DNA of 64,000 bases. It comes from Bryobacteraceae bacterium (GTDB lineage: Bacteria > Acidobacteriota > Terriglobia > Bryobacterales > Bryobacteraceae). Position numbers and translations under genes: made by a program. The notes under the pieces were generated by a model that was given only the letters and a program-made list of their open reading frames with translations, was not told where the DNA came from and did no database searches. The stretch spans positions 124,001 through 188,000 of the forward strand of contig JASHNT010000141.1 in assembly GCA_030041495.1 (NCBI GenBank). The letters are read 5' to 3'. Positions 8,106 to 16,891 of this stretch are shown piece by piece; the stretch's first letter is position 1, and each line of letters starts with the position of its first letter.

Positions 8106-10006
8106 CGCGCACCTCCTTGCTGGATGCCTTCTTGTGTGGCAGGGGGTAGCGTTGCCGGCAACCTGGATTCTCTGGCGACGTGTCCCGAAGCGGCCTCCTC
8201 CATGGAGATGTGATTCACCTCCAGGGTCTGCCCCACGGCAAGGTCGAATGAGATCTTGGCATGCGTGTAATTCGCCATCGCCTGCACTTCGTCAGTCTGA
8301 TCCTGCACTAGATCCTTCTGCGCCTGAATGACCAGCGTGGTGTCCGGCACCTGGCCGAAGTTGAAGCGGTTCTGCTCGGCTTGGAGCGTTTCCTCCGCCA
8401 GAACCCGCGTGTTCACGGCGGATTCATACCGCAGCCGCGCCTGCTGCAGTCCCATCACCGCGTTCTTCACGTCCACGCGGATCCCGTTTTCAGCGCGCTT
8501 GACGCGCAATTCGTCTTGCCGCAATTGCAGGATATCGGCGACGTAATCGGCCTGCGCCACGCGGTTGCGGAACGGAATGGTGAGCGCGATTCCCGCGGAA
8601 TAACTGGGGAAGTTGCGCCGGAGCTCCTGTAACAGCACCGCGCCTTCGCCTCCGGAAAAGTAGCCAGGTGGACATCCGCCGCATAGCTGGGTTCCGGCCA
8701 GGCCATTGTTGCTGAGTTGGGCGATCGCACTCAGGCTCGGCAGCAACCCGTTGCGGTCGCCATCCGCCATGATCTTCGCGCTCGCCAGGTTGATATTGCT
8801 CTGCTGTAATTCAGGGCGGTCCGCCAGCGCCTGCGTAATAAGTTCGGACACCGGCTTCAGGCTGTCCTCTTTGGGGATCTCGATTTGGTCCAGTGGAACG
8901 ATGTGGACGTCGTCGAGCCAGGCGCTGGTCGAGCCGCTGCGGCTCAAGGCGTTCTTCAGCACGGTCTCCTGTTGCGCCACGTGCGTTTGCGATTCCAGCA
9001 GTTCTTGCTTGCGCTGCGCGACTTCGGCGCCGGCGCGCGTCACTTCTATCTGCGGCAAAGTTCCCAACTCCACCTGGCGGCGATTATCGTCATACAGCTT
9101 CTGGGCGTTGTCCAGGGCGCGCTGCTTCAGCCGGACGTCCTGGTCGAAGCTCACCAGGTCCCAGTACAAATCCAAGACCGCAGAGACGGTGGCGATCACC
9201 TGCATCTTCATTTGCAAGTCGGTCGACTTCAGATTGTTTTTCGCCACACGGATGTCGCGGCCGTTTACGGCCGGGCTCAGGCCCTGCAACAACTGTTGCG
9301 TTACGCTCAGCGTCACCGAACCGTTGGTATTGGGGTTTAGAGTAAAGTCCGGGCTATTGACGTCGGTGCGATAGCTGCTCGCGCTGACAGAAAGGCTGGT
9401 GCCGCTCAGGAAGGACTGGCCGTAGCTGAAGTAATAATAGCGGGAGGTGGTGAGCAACGTAGGAATGCCCACGGCGGCCGTGTCGCTCTCCAGGGTCGTT
9501 GTGTGCCCTAACTGGACCTGCGCGGAGAAGTAGGGATCGAGGCCTGGCACCGGCGGTCCCACCTGGGTGATTACCGTGCCGACCGCGCCCACGTTGGCTC
9601 CGCCAGCCAGGCCGCTGGAGCTGATCCCCGCCGTGCTCACGCTCTGCGGGCCTTGCAGCACCGGAGTGTCGATGATGCGGAGCAGGTTGCCGGCCTGCGC
9701 CCGGCGCAGAGTTTCACGCGCGAAGAATTGCCCGTAGCGCTGGATGGCGATGTCGAGATTGTTTTCGAGCGCCAGCGCGATCACGTCCTGCGAGGTCAGA
9801 TACAGGTTCCCGGCGCGCACCAGCGATTCCAGTCGCGGCGAATCGTCCAGGCGCGCCGGCGACACCTGCCGTTGCTCCATATGAAACGGCCGCAACAGCG
9901 GGCCGATGATTCGGGCCGGCGGCGGCGTAGTAATGGAGATTTCCGGAGTCTGCGCGAGCGCGGACACCGCCAGCAGGAAAACGAGCGAACTTCGGAGATA
10001 GTTCAT
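8102..10006 (-). CDS. TolC-family outer-membrane efflux protein (first of a tandem pair)
   Basis: This protein has 634 residues and a signal peptide (MNYLRSSLVFLLAVSALAQ). It has the same architecture as its downstream neighbour: a long N-terminal extension with SLVRAGNLYLTSQDVIALAL (compare SLIRAGILYLTVQDALALAI), then two TolC repeats containing VATVSAVLDLYWDLVS-like and GIRVDVKNAVMGLQQARLRY segments, and LQAEQNRFNFGQ. Both end in a similar LEVNHxxxEE block. The pair clearly arose by duplication and is translationally coupled. The shared LYLTxQDxIALALENNLDI motif starts the channel domain. No HlyD-like adaptor, RND or ABC pump is encoded alongside. Confidence 0.9.
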   Translation of the reverse strand: MNYLRSSLVFLLAVSALAQTPEISITTPPPARIIGPLLRPFHMEQRQVSPARLDDSPRLESLVRAGNLYLTSQDVIALALENNLDIAIQRYGQFFARETLRRAQAGNLLRIIDTPVLQGPQSVSTAGISSSGLAGGANVGAVGTVITQVGPPVPGLDPYFSAQVQLGHTTTLESDTAAVGIPTLLTTSRYYYFSYGQSFLSGTSLSVSASSYRTDVNSPDFTLNPNTNGSVTLSVTQQLLQGLSPAVNGRDIRVAKNNLKSTDLQMKMQVIATVSAVLDLYWDLVSFDQDVRLKQRALDNAQKLYDDNRRQVELGTLPQIEVTRAGAEVAQRKQELLESQTHVAQQETVLKNALSRSGSTSAWLDDVHIVPLDQIEIPKEDSLKPVSELITQALADRPELQQSNINLASAKIMADGDRNGLLPSLSAIAQLSNNGLAGTQLCGGCPPGYFSGGEGAVLLQELRRNFPSYSAGIALTIPFRNRVAQADYVADILQLRQDELRVKRAENGIRVDVKNAVMGLQQARLRYESAVNTRVLAEETLQAEQNRFNFGQVPDTTLVIQAQKDLVQDQTDEVQAMANYTHAKISFDLAVGQTLEVNHISMEEAASGHVARESRLPATLPPATQEGIQQGGAR

Positions 10007-10173
10007 AGGAGTAAATCGATTGTCCCCTCGAATGCAACTCCGTTTCCAGCCCTGCTGTGCCTCTATCTGGCGTAATGACAGAGCTTAGCCGGATTCAACC
10101 GGGTCCAACGCGGGAGCCGATGTTCGCTTGTGGGACGGGCATCGTTCAAAACCGCGCTACAGTAAGAATTCGC

Positions 10174-11169
10174 ATGCCTTCACCATCCACTGTGCTGGTT
10201 ACCGGTGGCGCCGGCTACATCGGATCGCACACCGCCAAAGAACTCGCGCGCGCCGGGTATCGCGTCGTGAGTTACGACAACTTGAGCCGCGGCCATCGAT
10301 GGGCCGTGAAATGGGGACCGCTCGAAGAGGGAGACCTGCTCGATCAGGACCGGCTGCGCCAGGTTCTTGCCGCGCACAACGTGGACGCAGTGCTGCACTT
10401 CGCGGCCTTCGCCGAAGTCGGCGAATCCATGCGCGAGCCGGAGCTCTACTTCCGCAACAACGTCGCCGGCAGTTTGAGCCTGCTTGAAGCCATGCATCAC
10501 TCGGGCGTCCGCCGCATTGTATTCTCCTCTACCTGCGCGCTGTACGGCGTCCCCGAAACCGTGCCGATCACCGAAGATGTTCCCAAGGCGCCGGCCAATC
10601 CTTACGGCGAATCGAAGCTGATGGTGGAGAAAATGCTTCAGTGGGAAGGCGCGTGCCGCGCCTTACAATGGACGGCCCTGCGTTACTTCAACGCCGCCGG
10701 CTGCGATGCGGAGGGTGACACGGGCGAGTCGCATTCGCCCGAATCGCACCTGATTCCGTCGCTGCTCGAAGCCGCGCTCGGCAAGCGACCGGCGTGTCCC
10801 ATCTTCGGCAGCGACTACCCCACTCCCGACGGCACTTGCATCCGCGATTACATCCACGTCACCGACCTGGCCGATGCGCACGTGCGAGCATTGCGCCACC
10901 TGGAAAACGGCGGCGCGAGCATGGCCCTGAACCTCGGGACCGGCGACGGTTATTCGGTGAATCAGATTCTGGCCGCGGCTGAGAAGGTAGCCGGACGGCC
11001 GATTCCGATCGAGCGGCAGGGACGCCGTCCGGGCGATCCTCCCAAGTTGGTGGCCGCGCCGCAGAGAGCCTTCGCAACACTAGGATGGAAGCCTTCGCAT
11101 TCCTCCATCGACAATATCCTGGAAACCGCTTGGCGCTGGGCGGCTCAGCGATCGGCTTCCAACGCATAG
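10174..11169 (+). CDS. galE: UDP-glucose 4-epimerase
   Basis: GalE interconverts UDP-glucose and UDP-galactose with bound NAD. The 331 residues start with the nucleotide-binding GGAGYIGSHTAKEL. The catalytic Ser/Tyr/Lys are in FSSTCALYG and the YGESK (YxxxK) motif. Further family blocks are LRYFNAAGCD, DGTCIRDYIHVTDLADAH and LNLGTGDGYSVNQIL. The start at 10174 gives the expected N-terminus; a TACAGT box lies ten bases upstream, and the in-frame extension to 10057 has no family match. It overlaps the 3' end of the convergent transaldolase gene by 25 bp. It probably supplies galactose for the surface glycans assembled by the neighbouring cluster. Confidence 0.94.
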   Translation: MPSPSTVLVTGGAGYIGSHTAKELARAGYRVVSYDNLSRGHRWAVKWGPLEEGDLLDQDRLRQVLAAHNVDAVLHFAAFAEVGESMREPELYFRNNVAGSLSLLEAMHHSGVRRIVFSSTCALYGVPETVPITEDVPKAPANPYGESKLMVEKMLQWEGACRALQWTALRYFNAAGCDAEGDTGESHSPESHLIPSLLEAALGKRPACPIFGSDYPTPDGTCIRDYIHVTDLADAHVRALRHLENGGASMALNLGTGDGYSVNQILAAAEKVAGRPIPIERQGRRPGDPPKLVAAPQRAFATLGWKPSHSSIDNILETAWRWAAQRSASNA

Positions 11170-11855
11170 CCGGCGGCTTTGGCGTCGGCATGGAACATCT
11201 TCACCGTATCGAGCGAAAACTCGTCCAGATCCTTGCCAAGCGTGGGCATTTTTTTGAGGAGGTCGTGCGTGACGGTGATGATGTGGCAGCCGAGCGTGTC
11301 CGCCTGTACGATGTTGAACAGCTCGCGCGGGCTGGCCCAGATCAACTCGATTTGAGGATACCGGCGCAGGCGCTCGATCGCGGCGCACATCAGCGGCAAG
11401 GGATCGCAGCCGGCGTCGGCCACGCGGCCCGCGAAGATCGAAAGGTAACTGGGTGGGCCATCCTTCAAAAACGGCAGGACTGCGTCAACCTGGTCCAGAG
11501 TCATCATCGCCGTCACGTTCACCTTGACTCCTTGCCGGCTCAAACGGCCCGCCAAAGGAGCGCAGCTTTCGCGCCGTGTGTTGGTGATCGGGATTTTGAC
11601 GTAAATGTTCTCGCCCCACCCGGCGATCCGGAGGGCCTGCCGCTCCATTTCATCGAACTCGTCCGAGAAAACTTCAAAAGAGAACGGCCGATCCGGAATG
11701 GTGGCAACCAGATCCCGGCAGAAGCATTCGTAATCCTTGACGCCAGCCTTGCGCATCAAGGTCGGATTGGTGGTGAAACCTTGAATGAGCGGGTTGCGCG
11801 CCAGCTCCAGAATGGACGCCTTGTCGGCGCCATCGGCGAAAATTTTCACCCGCAT
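11145..11855 (-). CDS. transaldolase-family protein (Fsa/TalC type)
   Basis: This 236-residue protein has the small single-domain transaldolase / fructose-6-phosphate aldolase fold. Visible blocks are KIFADGADKASILELA, IQGFTTNPTLMRKAG, the Schiff-base lysine in NIYVKIPIT, VNVTAMMTLDQ, YLSIFAGRVADAG, and IELIWASPREL near the C-terminus. Transaldolases exchange dihydroxyacetone units among sugar phosphates, including sedoheptulose 7-phosphate, the substrate of the heptose pathway encoded by its neighbours. That link is inferred from context. The ATG at 11855 overlaps the gmhB-like 3' end by ten bases and is preceded by a GGAGGA ribosome-binding site. It is the last gene of the isomerase-epimerase-phosphatase operon. 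Confidence 0.85.
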   Translation of the reverse strand: MRVKIFADGADKASILELARNPLIQGFTTNPTLMRKAGVKDYECFCRDLVATIPDRPFSFEVFSDEFDEMERQALRIAGWGENIYVKIPITNTRRESCAPLAGRLSRQGVKVNVTAMMTLDQVDAVLPFLKDGPPSYLSIFAGRVADAGCDPLPLMCAAIERLRRYPQIELIWASPRELFNIVQADTLGCHIITVTHDLLKKMPTLGKDLDEFSLDTVKMFHADAKAAGYALEADR

Positions 11856-12418
11856 AAGAGTTCCTCCAGCCACAGCGTTGGAACGCGCGGGGCAGCGGCC
11901 AAAACCAGTTCGGCAGCTTCACGCAGCGACCTCACTGCGGTGAACGGCAGGTCCGGACGCCGCTCATTGTAGTGATAGTCGATGAACACGGCGCGGCAGC
12001 CCGCGCGCTGGGCGGCTTCGACGTCGCGCCAGCGGTCGCCAATGAAGTAACTAGCAGCAAGGTCGATCGCCCACTCGCGCGCCGCTTCCAGCAGCAGCCC
12101 CGGCTTGGGCTTGCGGCATTCGCAACCGTCAGCATCGTCATGCGGACAGACTTTGACGCCGTCTAGCGGAAGATAGCGGCGCAGGTGATCGTGCATTCGC
12201 GAGACCTCTCGAAGGTCGGCCGCGCCGCGCGCTATATCCGGCTGGTTCGTCGCCAGGATGAGAAGGTAGCCCGCTTCGCGCATGGCGCGGCAAGCCTCGC
12301 GCACGCCCGAAAGGATTCGCAACTCGTGCAGATGGCGCGGCGGGTAGGGCTTGCCGCCACGAATCAACGCCCGGTTGATGACTCCGTCGCGATCCAAAAA
12401 TACGGCGCGCCGCAGCAT
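11846..12418 (-). CDS. gmhB: D-glycero-D-manno-heptose-1,7-bisphosphate 7-phosphatase (HAD family)
   Basis: GmhB removes the 7-phosphate of heptose 1,7-bisphosphate during activated-heptose synthesis. The 190 residues are typical. The HAD nucleophile motif is AVFLDRDGVINRAL, motif II is LILATNQPDIARG, the zinc-binding loop is CPHDDADGCECRKPKPG (Cys-His ligands), and the acidic motif is SYFIGDRWRDVEAA. The ATG at 12418, eight bases after the SDR stop, gives the exact family N-terminus; the much longer in-frame extension lies antisense-like inside the SDR gene and is not real. The gene is co-oriented with the isomerase and epimerase genes. Confidence 0.93.
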   Translation of the reverse strand: MLRRAVFLDRDGVINRALIRGGKPYPPRHLHELRILSGVREACRAMREAGYLLILATNQPDIARGAADLREVSRMHDHLRRYLPLDGVKVCPHDDADGCECRKPKPGLLLEAAREWAIDLAASYFIGDRWRDVEAAQRAGCRAVFIDYHYNERRPDLPFTAVRSLREAAELVLAAAPRVPTLWLEELLCG

Positions 12419-12426
12419 GACTTTTC

Positions 12427-13407
12427 CTACGACTTCCCCTGCCGGACTTCGTTCAACAACGCCGTCATCGAGACACACAACGCCTGGCGGGAGGTGCGTT
12501 TCGAGGCCCAGCCCAGGCTCCTGATGCGGTCCGTGTTCAAGCGCACCACCGGCACGTCGCCCCTCCAGCCGCGATCTCCGCCGGTGTATTCGAAGCGCAC
12601 GCTGCCGGGCGCAAATCCGGCGACTTCCACGGCCAGCTCCGCGATCTCGGTCACGGTGATGTAGTCTCCCGTGGCTACGTTGAATACTTCGAAGGGTTGT
12701 TTGCGAGCGGAGTGAGCCGACAAAACGGCGCACACCACGTCGAAGACGTGGATGTAGCTCTTGCTCTGCGAGCCGTCGCCCAGGATGCGCAGCCGCGTGG
12801 GATCTTCTAGAAGGCGGCGCACGAAGTCGAACCCAACGCCGTGCGTCTGGCGGGGGCCGACCACGTTGCCGAAGCGGAACGCCGATGCGCGGATGCCGAA
12901 CATGGCGCAGTATGACGCGATCAGCGCCTCGCCCGCCAGCTTGCTTGCTCCGTAGGTGGAAACCGGAATCATCGGGGCATGATTTTCGCTCGCCTCGATT
13001 TCGCCCAGATCGCCGTAGACGCCGCTGCCGGATGCATACAGCAGGCGCGGCGTGCCGTTCATCCGCATGGCTTCCAGCACCTGCTGGGTGAGATAGGTGC
13101 CTTCACGAAAATCGATATCCGGCTCCGTCGCCGCGCGCGCGATGTCCGGATTGGAGGCGAGGTGAATTACCGTCTCATGGGTGCGCATGGCTTCCCGCAG
13201 CCAATCGAGGTCTTTGACGTCGCCGCGGACCACGCGCAGCCGATGGTCGCTCGCGTGGTGCGCGTAATGCCATTCCCGCCCGGAGGAGAAATTGTCGTAG
13301 AGCGTGACCAGCTCAGTGGCGGAATCCGCCAGCAAGCGGTCCGTGAAATGGCTGCCGATGAATCCCGCGCCGCCGACGATGAAGTAGCGGCCGAATATCG
13401 GGGTCAT
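12427..13407 (-). CDS. NAD-dependent sugar epimerase/dehydratase (extended SDR)
   Basis: The 326 residues contain the Rossmann motif VGGAGFIGSH, NFSSGREWHY, HLASNPDIARAATEP, a Ser catalytic site in YASGSGVYGD, the YGASKLAGEAL motif (Tyr and Lys), and FRFGNVVGPRQTHGVG. This is an extended short-chain dehydrogenase acting on a nucleotide sugar. Its substrate cannot be read from the sequence; its place between the SIS isomerase and GmhB suggests it modifies an activated heptose. The start at 13407 is chosen because its ATG overlaps the isomerase stop as ATGA; an in-frame ATG five codons upstream would lie inside the isomerase gene. Confidence 0.88.
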   Translation of the reverse strand: MTPIFGRYFIVGGAGFIGSHFTDRLLADSATELVTLYDNFSSGREWHYAHHASDHRLRVVRGDVKDLDWLREAMRTHETVIHLASNPDIARAATEPDIDFREGTYLTQQVLEAMRMNGTPRLLYASGSGVYGDLGEIEASENHAPMIPVSTYGASKLAGEALIASYCAMFGIRASAFRFGNVVGPRQTHGVGFDFVRRLLEDPTRLRILGDGSQSKSYIHVFDVVCAVLSAHSARKQPFEVFNVATGDYITVTEIAELAVEVAGFAPGSVRFEYTGGDRGWRGDVPVVRLNTDRIRSLGWASKRTSRQALCVSMTALLNEVRQGKS

Positions 13408-14138
13408 CGCAGGGACTCCCATTTAGTGCCGCGGCGCTGCAGCGCGGGGTGGCTCACCAGCAGATGCCACACCACGGCGCAGATTCCTTCGGTGTGCGGC
13501 GTGATTCGTTCCGGCGACGCGATCGGGACCACGATGCAGGATTCAGCGGTCTGACGCGTATAGCCCCCGTCGCGGCCGACGATTCCAAAGATACGCGCGC
13601 CCGCCTGCGAAGCCGTCTCCAGAGCCTTCACGATGTTGACCGAGACGTTCTTCTCGCGGTTCCCTCCGCCCACTGAAAACACCAGCACCGCGTCGGCCGC
13701 GGTAATCCGCGAACCCTCCAGCCACGCCGAAAAACAGGTATCCCAGCCTTCGTCATTGGCGCGCGCGGTCAGTTCGCTGACATTGTCGGTGGGAGCATAC
13801 GCCTCGAATCCGCATAGCTTGCGAAAGTCGTTCACCGCGTGCCCGGCGTGACCGGCCGAGCCTCCCACGCCCAGGATGAACAGTCGCCCGCCGCTTTCCC
13901 GCACATTTGCTAGCCCCGTCGCCATGGATTCGATTTCGTGCGCGTCCAGGCGGCGGAGGATATCGATGGCTTCCCCGAGATAGGCTGCCGCGAAGCTGAA
14001 GCTCGGCGCCGGTCCGGCGAGCGCCGTGGCCAGGTTGCTCAAGTCCGGATTCGCAGGAGGCTTAAGACTGCCGGGGTCAATTTGCCGCGCCGCCGGTTCC
14101 CGCAGGACGTGCACGCGGCTGTTGGTCAAGTTACTCAC
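13404..14138 (-). CDS. SIS-domain sugar-phosphate isomerase, GmhA-like
   Basis: This 244-residue protein has one SIS domain with the phosphosugar loop GVGGSAGHAGHAVNDFRK (about 92-109) and FSVGGGNREKNVSVNIVKAL. GmhA isomerises sedoheptulose 7-phosphate to D-glycero-D-manno-heptose 7-phosphate. Family members are about 190 residues; this one has an N-terminal extension of about 40 with no clear fold. Neighbouring genes for GmhB and an HddA-like kinase support the heptose assignment. The start is a GTG, after which the next gene begins by a four-base overlap. It is divergent from the kinase gene with 143 bp between them. Confidence 0.82.
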   Translation of the reverse strand: MSNLTNSRVHVLREPAARQIDPGSLKPPANPDLSNLATALAGPAPSFSFAAAYLGEAIDILRRLDAHEIESMATGLANVRESGGRLFILGVGGSAGHAGHAVNDFRKLCGFEAYAPTDNVSELTARANDEGWDTCFSAWLEGSRITAADAVLVFSVGGGNREKNVSVNIVKALETASQAGARIFGIVGRDGGYTRQTAESCIVVPIASPERITPHTEGICAVVWHLLVSHPALQRRGTKWESLR

Positions 14139-14270
14139 CTAATGGAGTTTCGACTGTAAGGCGTTAATTCTTTAGGAGCATCGGACCACTGCTGGAGCGA
14201 GTCGGGTGGTTCTCGCACAGGCACCTACAGAGAACAGCACCGGCTGGCGATTTAAAGACCAGGGCCGTTC

Positions 14271-14276
14271 TAAGGT
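14271..14276 (+). promoter_or_regulatory. putative -10 box of the HddA-like kinase gene
   Basis: TAAGGT ends five bases before the kinase ATG at 14282 and there is no ribosome-binding site, matching the leaderless pattern seen at other starts here. I see no good -35 box. The remaining 130 bases of this divergent gap hold no gene that I can support. Confidence 0.4.
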
Positions 14277-14281
14277 ACACG

Positions 14282-15262
14282 ATGCTCATCACCCGCACTC
14301 CACTCCGGATCTCCCTAGGCGGGGGTGGCACGGACCTGCCGTCGTACTACGAACAGTTTGGCGGCTACGTCGTTTCGGCCGCCATTTCGCAGTACATCTT
14401 CATCGGGATCAACCGCATGTTCAGCGACGGATACCTGCTGAAGTATTCCGCCTTGGAAAATCCCCAGCAAGTGGAGGAGATCAAACATCCCATCTTTCGC
14501 GAAGTCCTGCGCCGCCATAACGGCGAGGGGCACCTGGAAATCGCCAGCCTGGCGGACGTGCCGGCAGGAACCGGACTAGGGTCGTCAGGCACCTTCACGG
14601 TGGGCCTGCTCAAGGCCATGTACGCGTTCAAGCGTCACCCCGCGGCGCCGGAGGTTCTGGCGGAGGAAGCCTGCGACATCGAAATCAACGTGCTCAAGCG
14701 CGCCATCGGCAAACAGGATCAATACATCGCGGCTTTCGGCGGGGTAACCTGCTTCGACTTCCGGCCGGATGGAACCGTTGGCGTCGAGCCGTTGAAAATT
14801 TCCAACGATACGCTGCTCGACCTGGAGCACAATCTACTGATGTTTTTCACCGGTTATTCGCGCCATTCGATCGGAGTGCTGGCCGACCAGCATGAGCGCT
14901 CCCGACAGGGCGACCGCAGCATGCTGGAAAATCTGCACTTCACTAAACAGCTTGGCCTGTCGGCCAAAGAGGCTCTGGAAGGCGGCAAGACGCGGTGCTA
15001 TGCGGAACTGATGAAGGAGCACTGGGAGCACAAGCGCGCGCGGTCGCAGGGCATGACCAACGAAAACATCGACCGCTGGTATGAAGCCGGCATGCGCAAC
15101 GGCGCGCTGGGCGGCAAACTGGTGGGCGCGGGAGGCGGAGGCTACCTGCTGTTCTACGCCGACGATCCCATGCGCGTTCGCCGCGCCATGGCTACCGAAG
15201 GCTTGAGCGAGTTGCGCTTCAGGTTCGATCACGACGGATCCACTGTGCTGGTGCGCGACTGA
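14282..15262 (+). CDS. hddA: GHMP kinase, D-glycero-alpha-D-manno-heptose-7-phosphate kinase (HddA-like)
   Basis: HddA phosphorylates heptose 7-phosphate at the anomeric carbon in the alpha configuration, feeding GDP-heptose synthesis. The 326 residues match the family: N-terminal RTPLRISLGGGGTDLPSYYE, GHMP motif 2 DVPAGTGLGSSGTFTVGLL, a substrate block IGKQDQYIAAFGG, and motif 3 GKLVGAGGGGYLLFY near the C-terminus. It is divergent from the SIS isomerase gene, the usual partner. The alpha-specific nucleotidyltransferase HddC is absent from the window, so the pathway is completed elsewhere or uses another enzyme. It converges on the third GT-C gene with a ten-base gap. Confidence 0.88.
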   Translation: MLITRTPLRISLGGGGTDLPSYYEQFGGYVVSAAISQYIFIGINRMFSDGYLLKYSALENPQQVEEIKHPIFREVLRRHNGEGHLEIASLADVPAGTGLGSSGTFTVGLLKAMYAFKRHPAAPEVLAEEACDIEINVLKRAIGKQDQYIAAFGGVTCFDFRPDGTVGVEPLKISNDTLLDLEHNLLMFFTGYSRHSIGVLADQHERSRQGDRSMLENLHFTKQLGLSAKEALEGGKTRCYAELMKEHWEHKRARSQGMTNENIDRWYEAGMRNGALGGKLVGAGGGGYLLFYADDPMRVRRAMATEGLSELRFRFDHDGSTVLVRD

Positions 15263-15271
15263 AGCGCTCGC

Positions 15272-16891
15272 TTAGCGCCGCTCCGGATAGGGAATCAACC
15301 TCAGAGGTTGCTTGTCAGGCTCGAGGAGCCACGCCTTGCGGTCCGGATAATAGCGGAGCAATTCCTGGTCCTGGGCCGGATCATCCATAGCGCGTGCCCA
15401 GACCGTTTGCGAGGCATCGATGTCCGCGCGGTTCCAGACCCATTCGTCGTGCACGCGGTGGTCCGGCGCGTAGCGCACGAATACCAATTGCTTGCCCGGC
15501 ATCCGCGCTAATTCCTGTGCGATCTGGTTGCGAGCAAGCGCGAACGGCGAGACCTCGACCCCCAGCCGGAACAAGACGGAAAAACTAGCCGCAAATTGGT
15601 ACACGAGCAGCGCCACGAGCAGACCGGCGAGCGCCGGGCCAAGAGATTTGCCAGCCGGGCGCCACGAGTTTAGCCGCGACAGGGTCTGGAGGAAACGCGC
15701 ATAGAGCAGCCCAGCGACGGGCGCCGCATAGTGGGCGTAAAAGACGGTCTGAGGCGCGATGGCCACGAGCAAGAACACCGCAAGCAGCAGCACCGCAGCA
15801 CGCTCCTGCCGGCTCCTGAGGGCGTACGGCCAGACCAGCGCCGGGATGAGGGCCGGCCAAAGTCCGAAGAGAAAGTTGTACACCTCCGAAAGCCTCTCCA
15901 GGGCCGCACTGAGCGGGTCCCTGCGGGTAGCGCGCCATTCCTCCAGGTAGAACCCGGAAAAGAGGTCCCGCATCATGGCGTGGCGATACGCCGGCTCTGG
16001 ACGGAGCGGGAGAAACACGAAGTCCGGGCGGGGATTGTACTGCCTGTCGTACAAGGTGTGCGGCATCGTCAGCGGGTCCCCGGTAACGCGGTGGTCGACG
16101 TAGGCCACCGCCCCGAGGGCCGCCAGCAGAATCGGCAGCGAGGGGGCGGCCCTGCAAAGAAGGGGCGCGCGGGCTCCGGCTGGAAGCCGCCGCAGAGTCC
16201 AGGCGAGCAGGGCTACGGCCTCCGCGCCGAGCACGAAGCCTTCCCAGGGCCGCGAGTGCATGAGGATCGCGAGGCCGCCGGCCAGCGTGATCCAGTCCAT
16301 GGTCCGCTGTCCCCGCCAGATTCGCACAATGGCACCCAGCACCAGTGCGCCGCCGATGGCAGGCACCGCCCCCCCCCAGTAGGAGTTCATCCAGTATCCG
16401 AAGATTCCGCAGTGCAGTGCGAACAGGAGCCCTCCCAGGAAGGCGAGGTTGGCGTTGACCCATCCGTACAGCATCCAACAAACCGCCGCGCACATCAGGC
16501 CCGCACTTAGATACACGCCGACCCAGGGCTGACCGAAGAACCTTTCTCCGAACGCGAGCATTATCCCTTGCAAGGCCGGGTACTTTGACGCGTAGGTTGG
16601 CTGCATCAGCTCATGCTCCGTCTCGAAGTGCTGCCACATGGGATGGGCCGGGTTCGTGAGGCGGCCAGAAGCATAGGTGTCCCCGGCAAGCAGGTAGCTG
16701 AACTCGTCGTCGATGGTCGGCAGGGGAGGCGGATCCCAAGGCAGCAGGGCCGCGCGAATTCCCAGCGTCAAGAAAAGCACCACCGCGCAGGCAAGCAGCT
16801 CTCGCTCCGCGACCCAGGCGAAGCCCTGGAGCAGGCGCGAGGAAAAGGACGGCGCGCGGCCAATACTGGTATCCACAAGAGCGAGGGTCAT
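15272..16891 (-). CDS. GT-C-type membrane glycosyltransferase (third of three paralogues)
   Basis: The 539-residue polytopic membrane protein has about ten hydrophobic helices. After the first helix comes TIDDEFSYLLAGDTYASGRL with an acidic DE pair, as in GT-C enzymes (PMT, ArnT), which use polyprenyl-phosphate sugars on the outer membrane face; that mechanism is inferred. Further shared blocks are WQHFETEHELMQPTYASKYP, YWMNSYWGGAVPAIGGALVL and LMHSRPWEGF. The soluble C-terminus holds RYAPDHRVHDEWVWNRADID and a final RLIPYPERR. The ATG at 16891 overlaps the preceding paralogue's stop as ATGA; a 23-codon in-frame extension is rejected for that reason. Confidence 0.82.
   Translation of the reverse strand: MTLALVDTSIGRAPSFSSRLLQGFAWVAERELLACAVVLFLTLGIRAALLPWDPPPLPTIDDEFSYLLAGDTYASGRLTNPAHPMWQHFETEHELMQPTYASKYPALQGIMLAFGERFFGQPWVGVYLSAGLMCAAVCWMLYGWVNANLAFLGGLLFALHCGIFGYWMNSYWGGAVPAIGGALVLGAIVRIWRGQRTMDWITLAGGLAILMHSRPWEGFVLGAEAVALLAWTLRRLPAGARAPLLCRAAPSLPILLAALGAVAYVDHRVTGDPLTMPHTLYDRQYNPRPDFVFLPLRPEPAYRHAMMRDLFSGFYLEEWRATRRDPLSAALERLSEVYNFLFGLWPALIPALVWPYALRSRQERAAVLLLAVFLLVAIAPQTVFYAHYAAPVAGLLYARFLQTLSRLNSWRPAGKSLGPALAGLLVALLVYQFAASFSVLFRLGVEVSPFALARNQIAQELARMPGKQLVFVRYAPDHRVHDEWVWNRADIDASQTVWARAMDDPAQDQELLRYYPDRKAWLLEPDKQPLRLIPYPERR

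Noticed and set aside
10007-10173. Possible small RNA or tRNA between the TolC and galE genes
   Set aside because: No cloverleaf arms, CCA end or strong fold could be drawn by eye.
11846-12733. Longer gmhB reading with 105 extra N-terminal residues
   Set aside because: The extension lies inside the SDR gene and is Arg-rich shadow; the family N-terminus begins at 12418.
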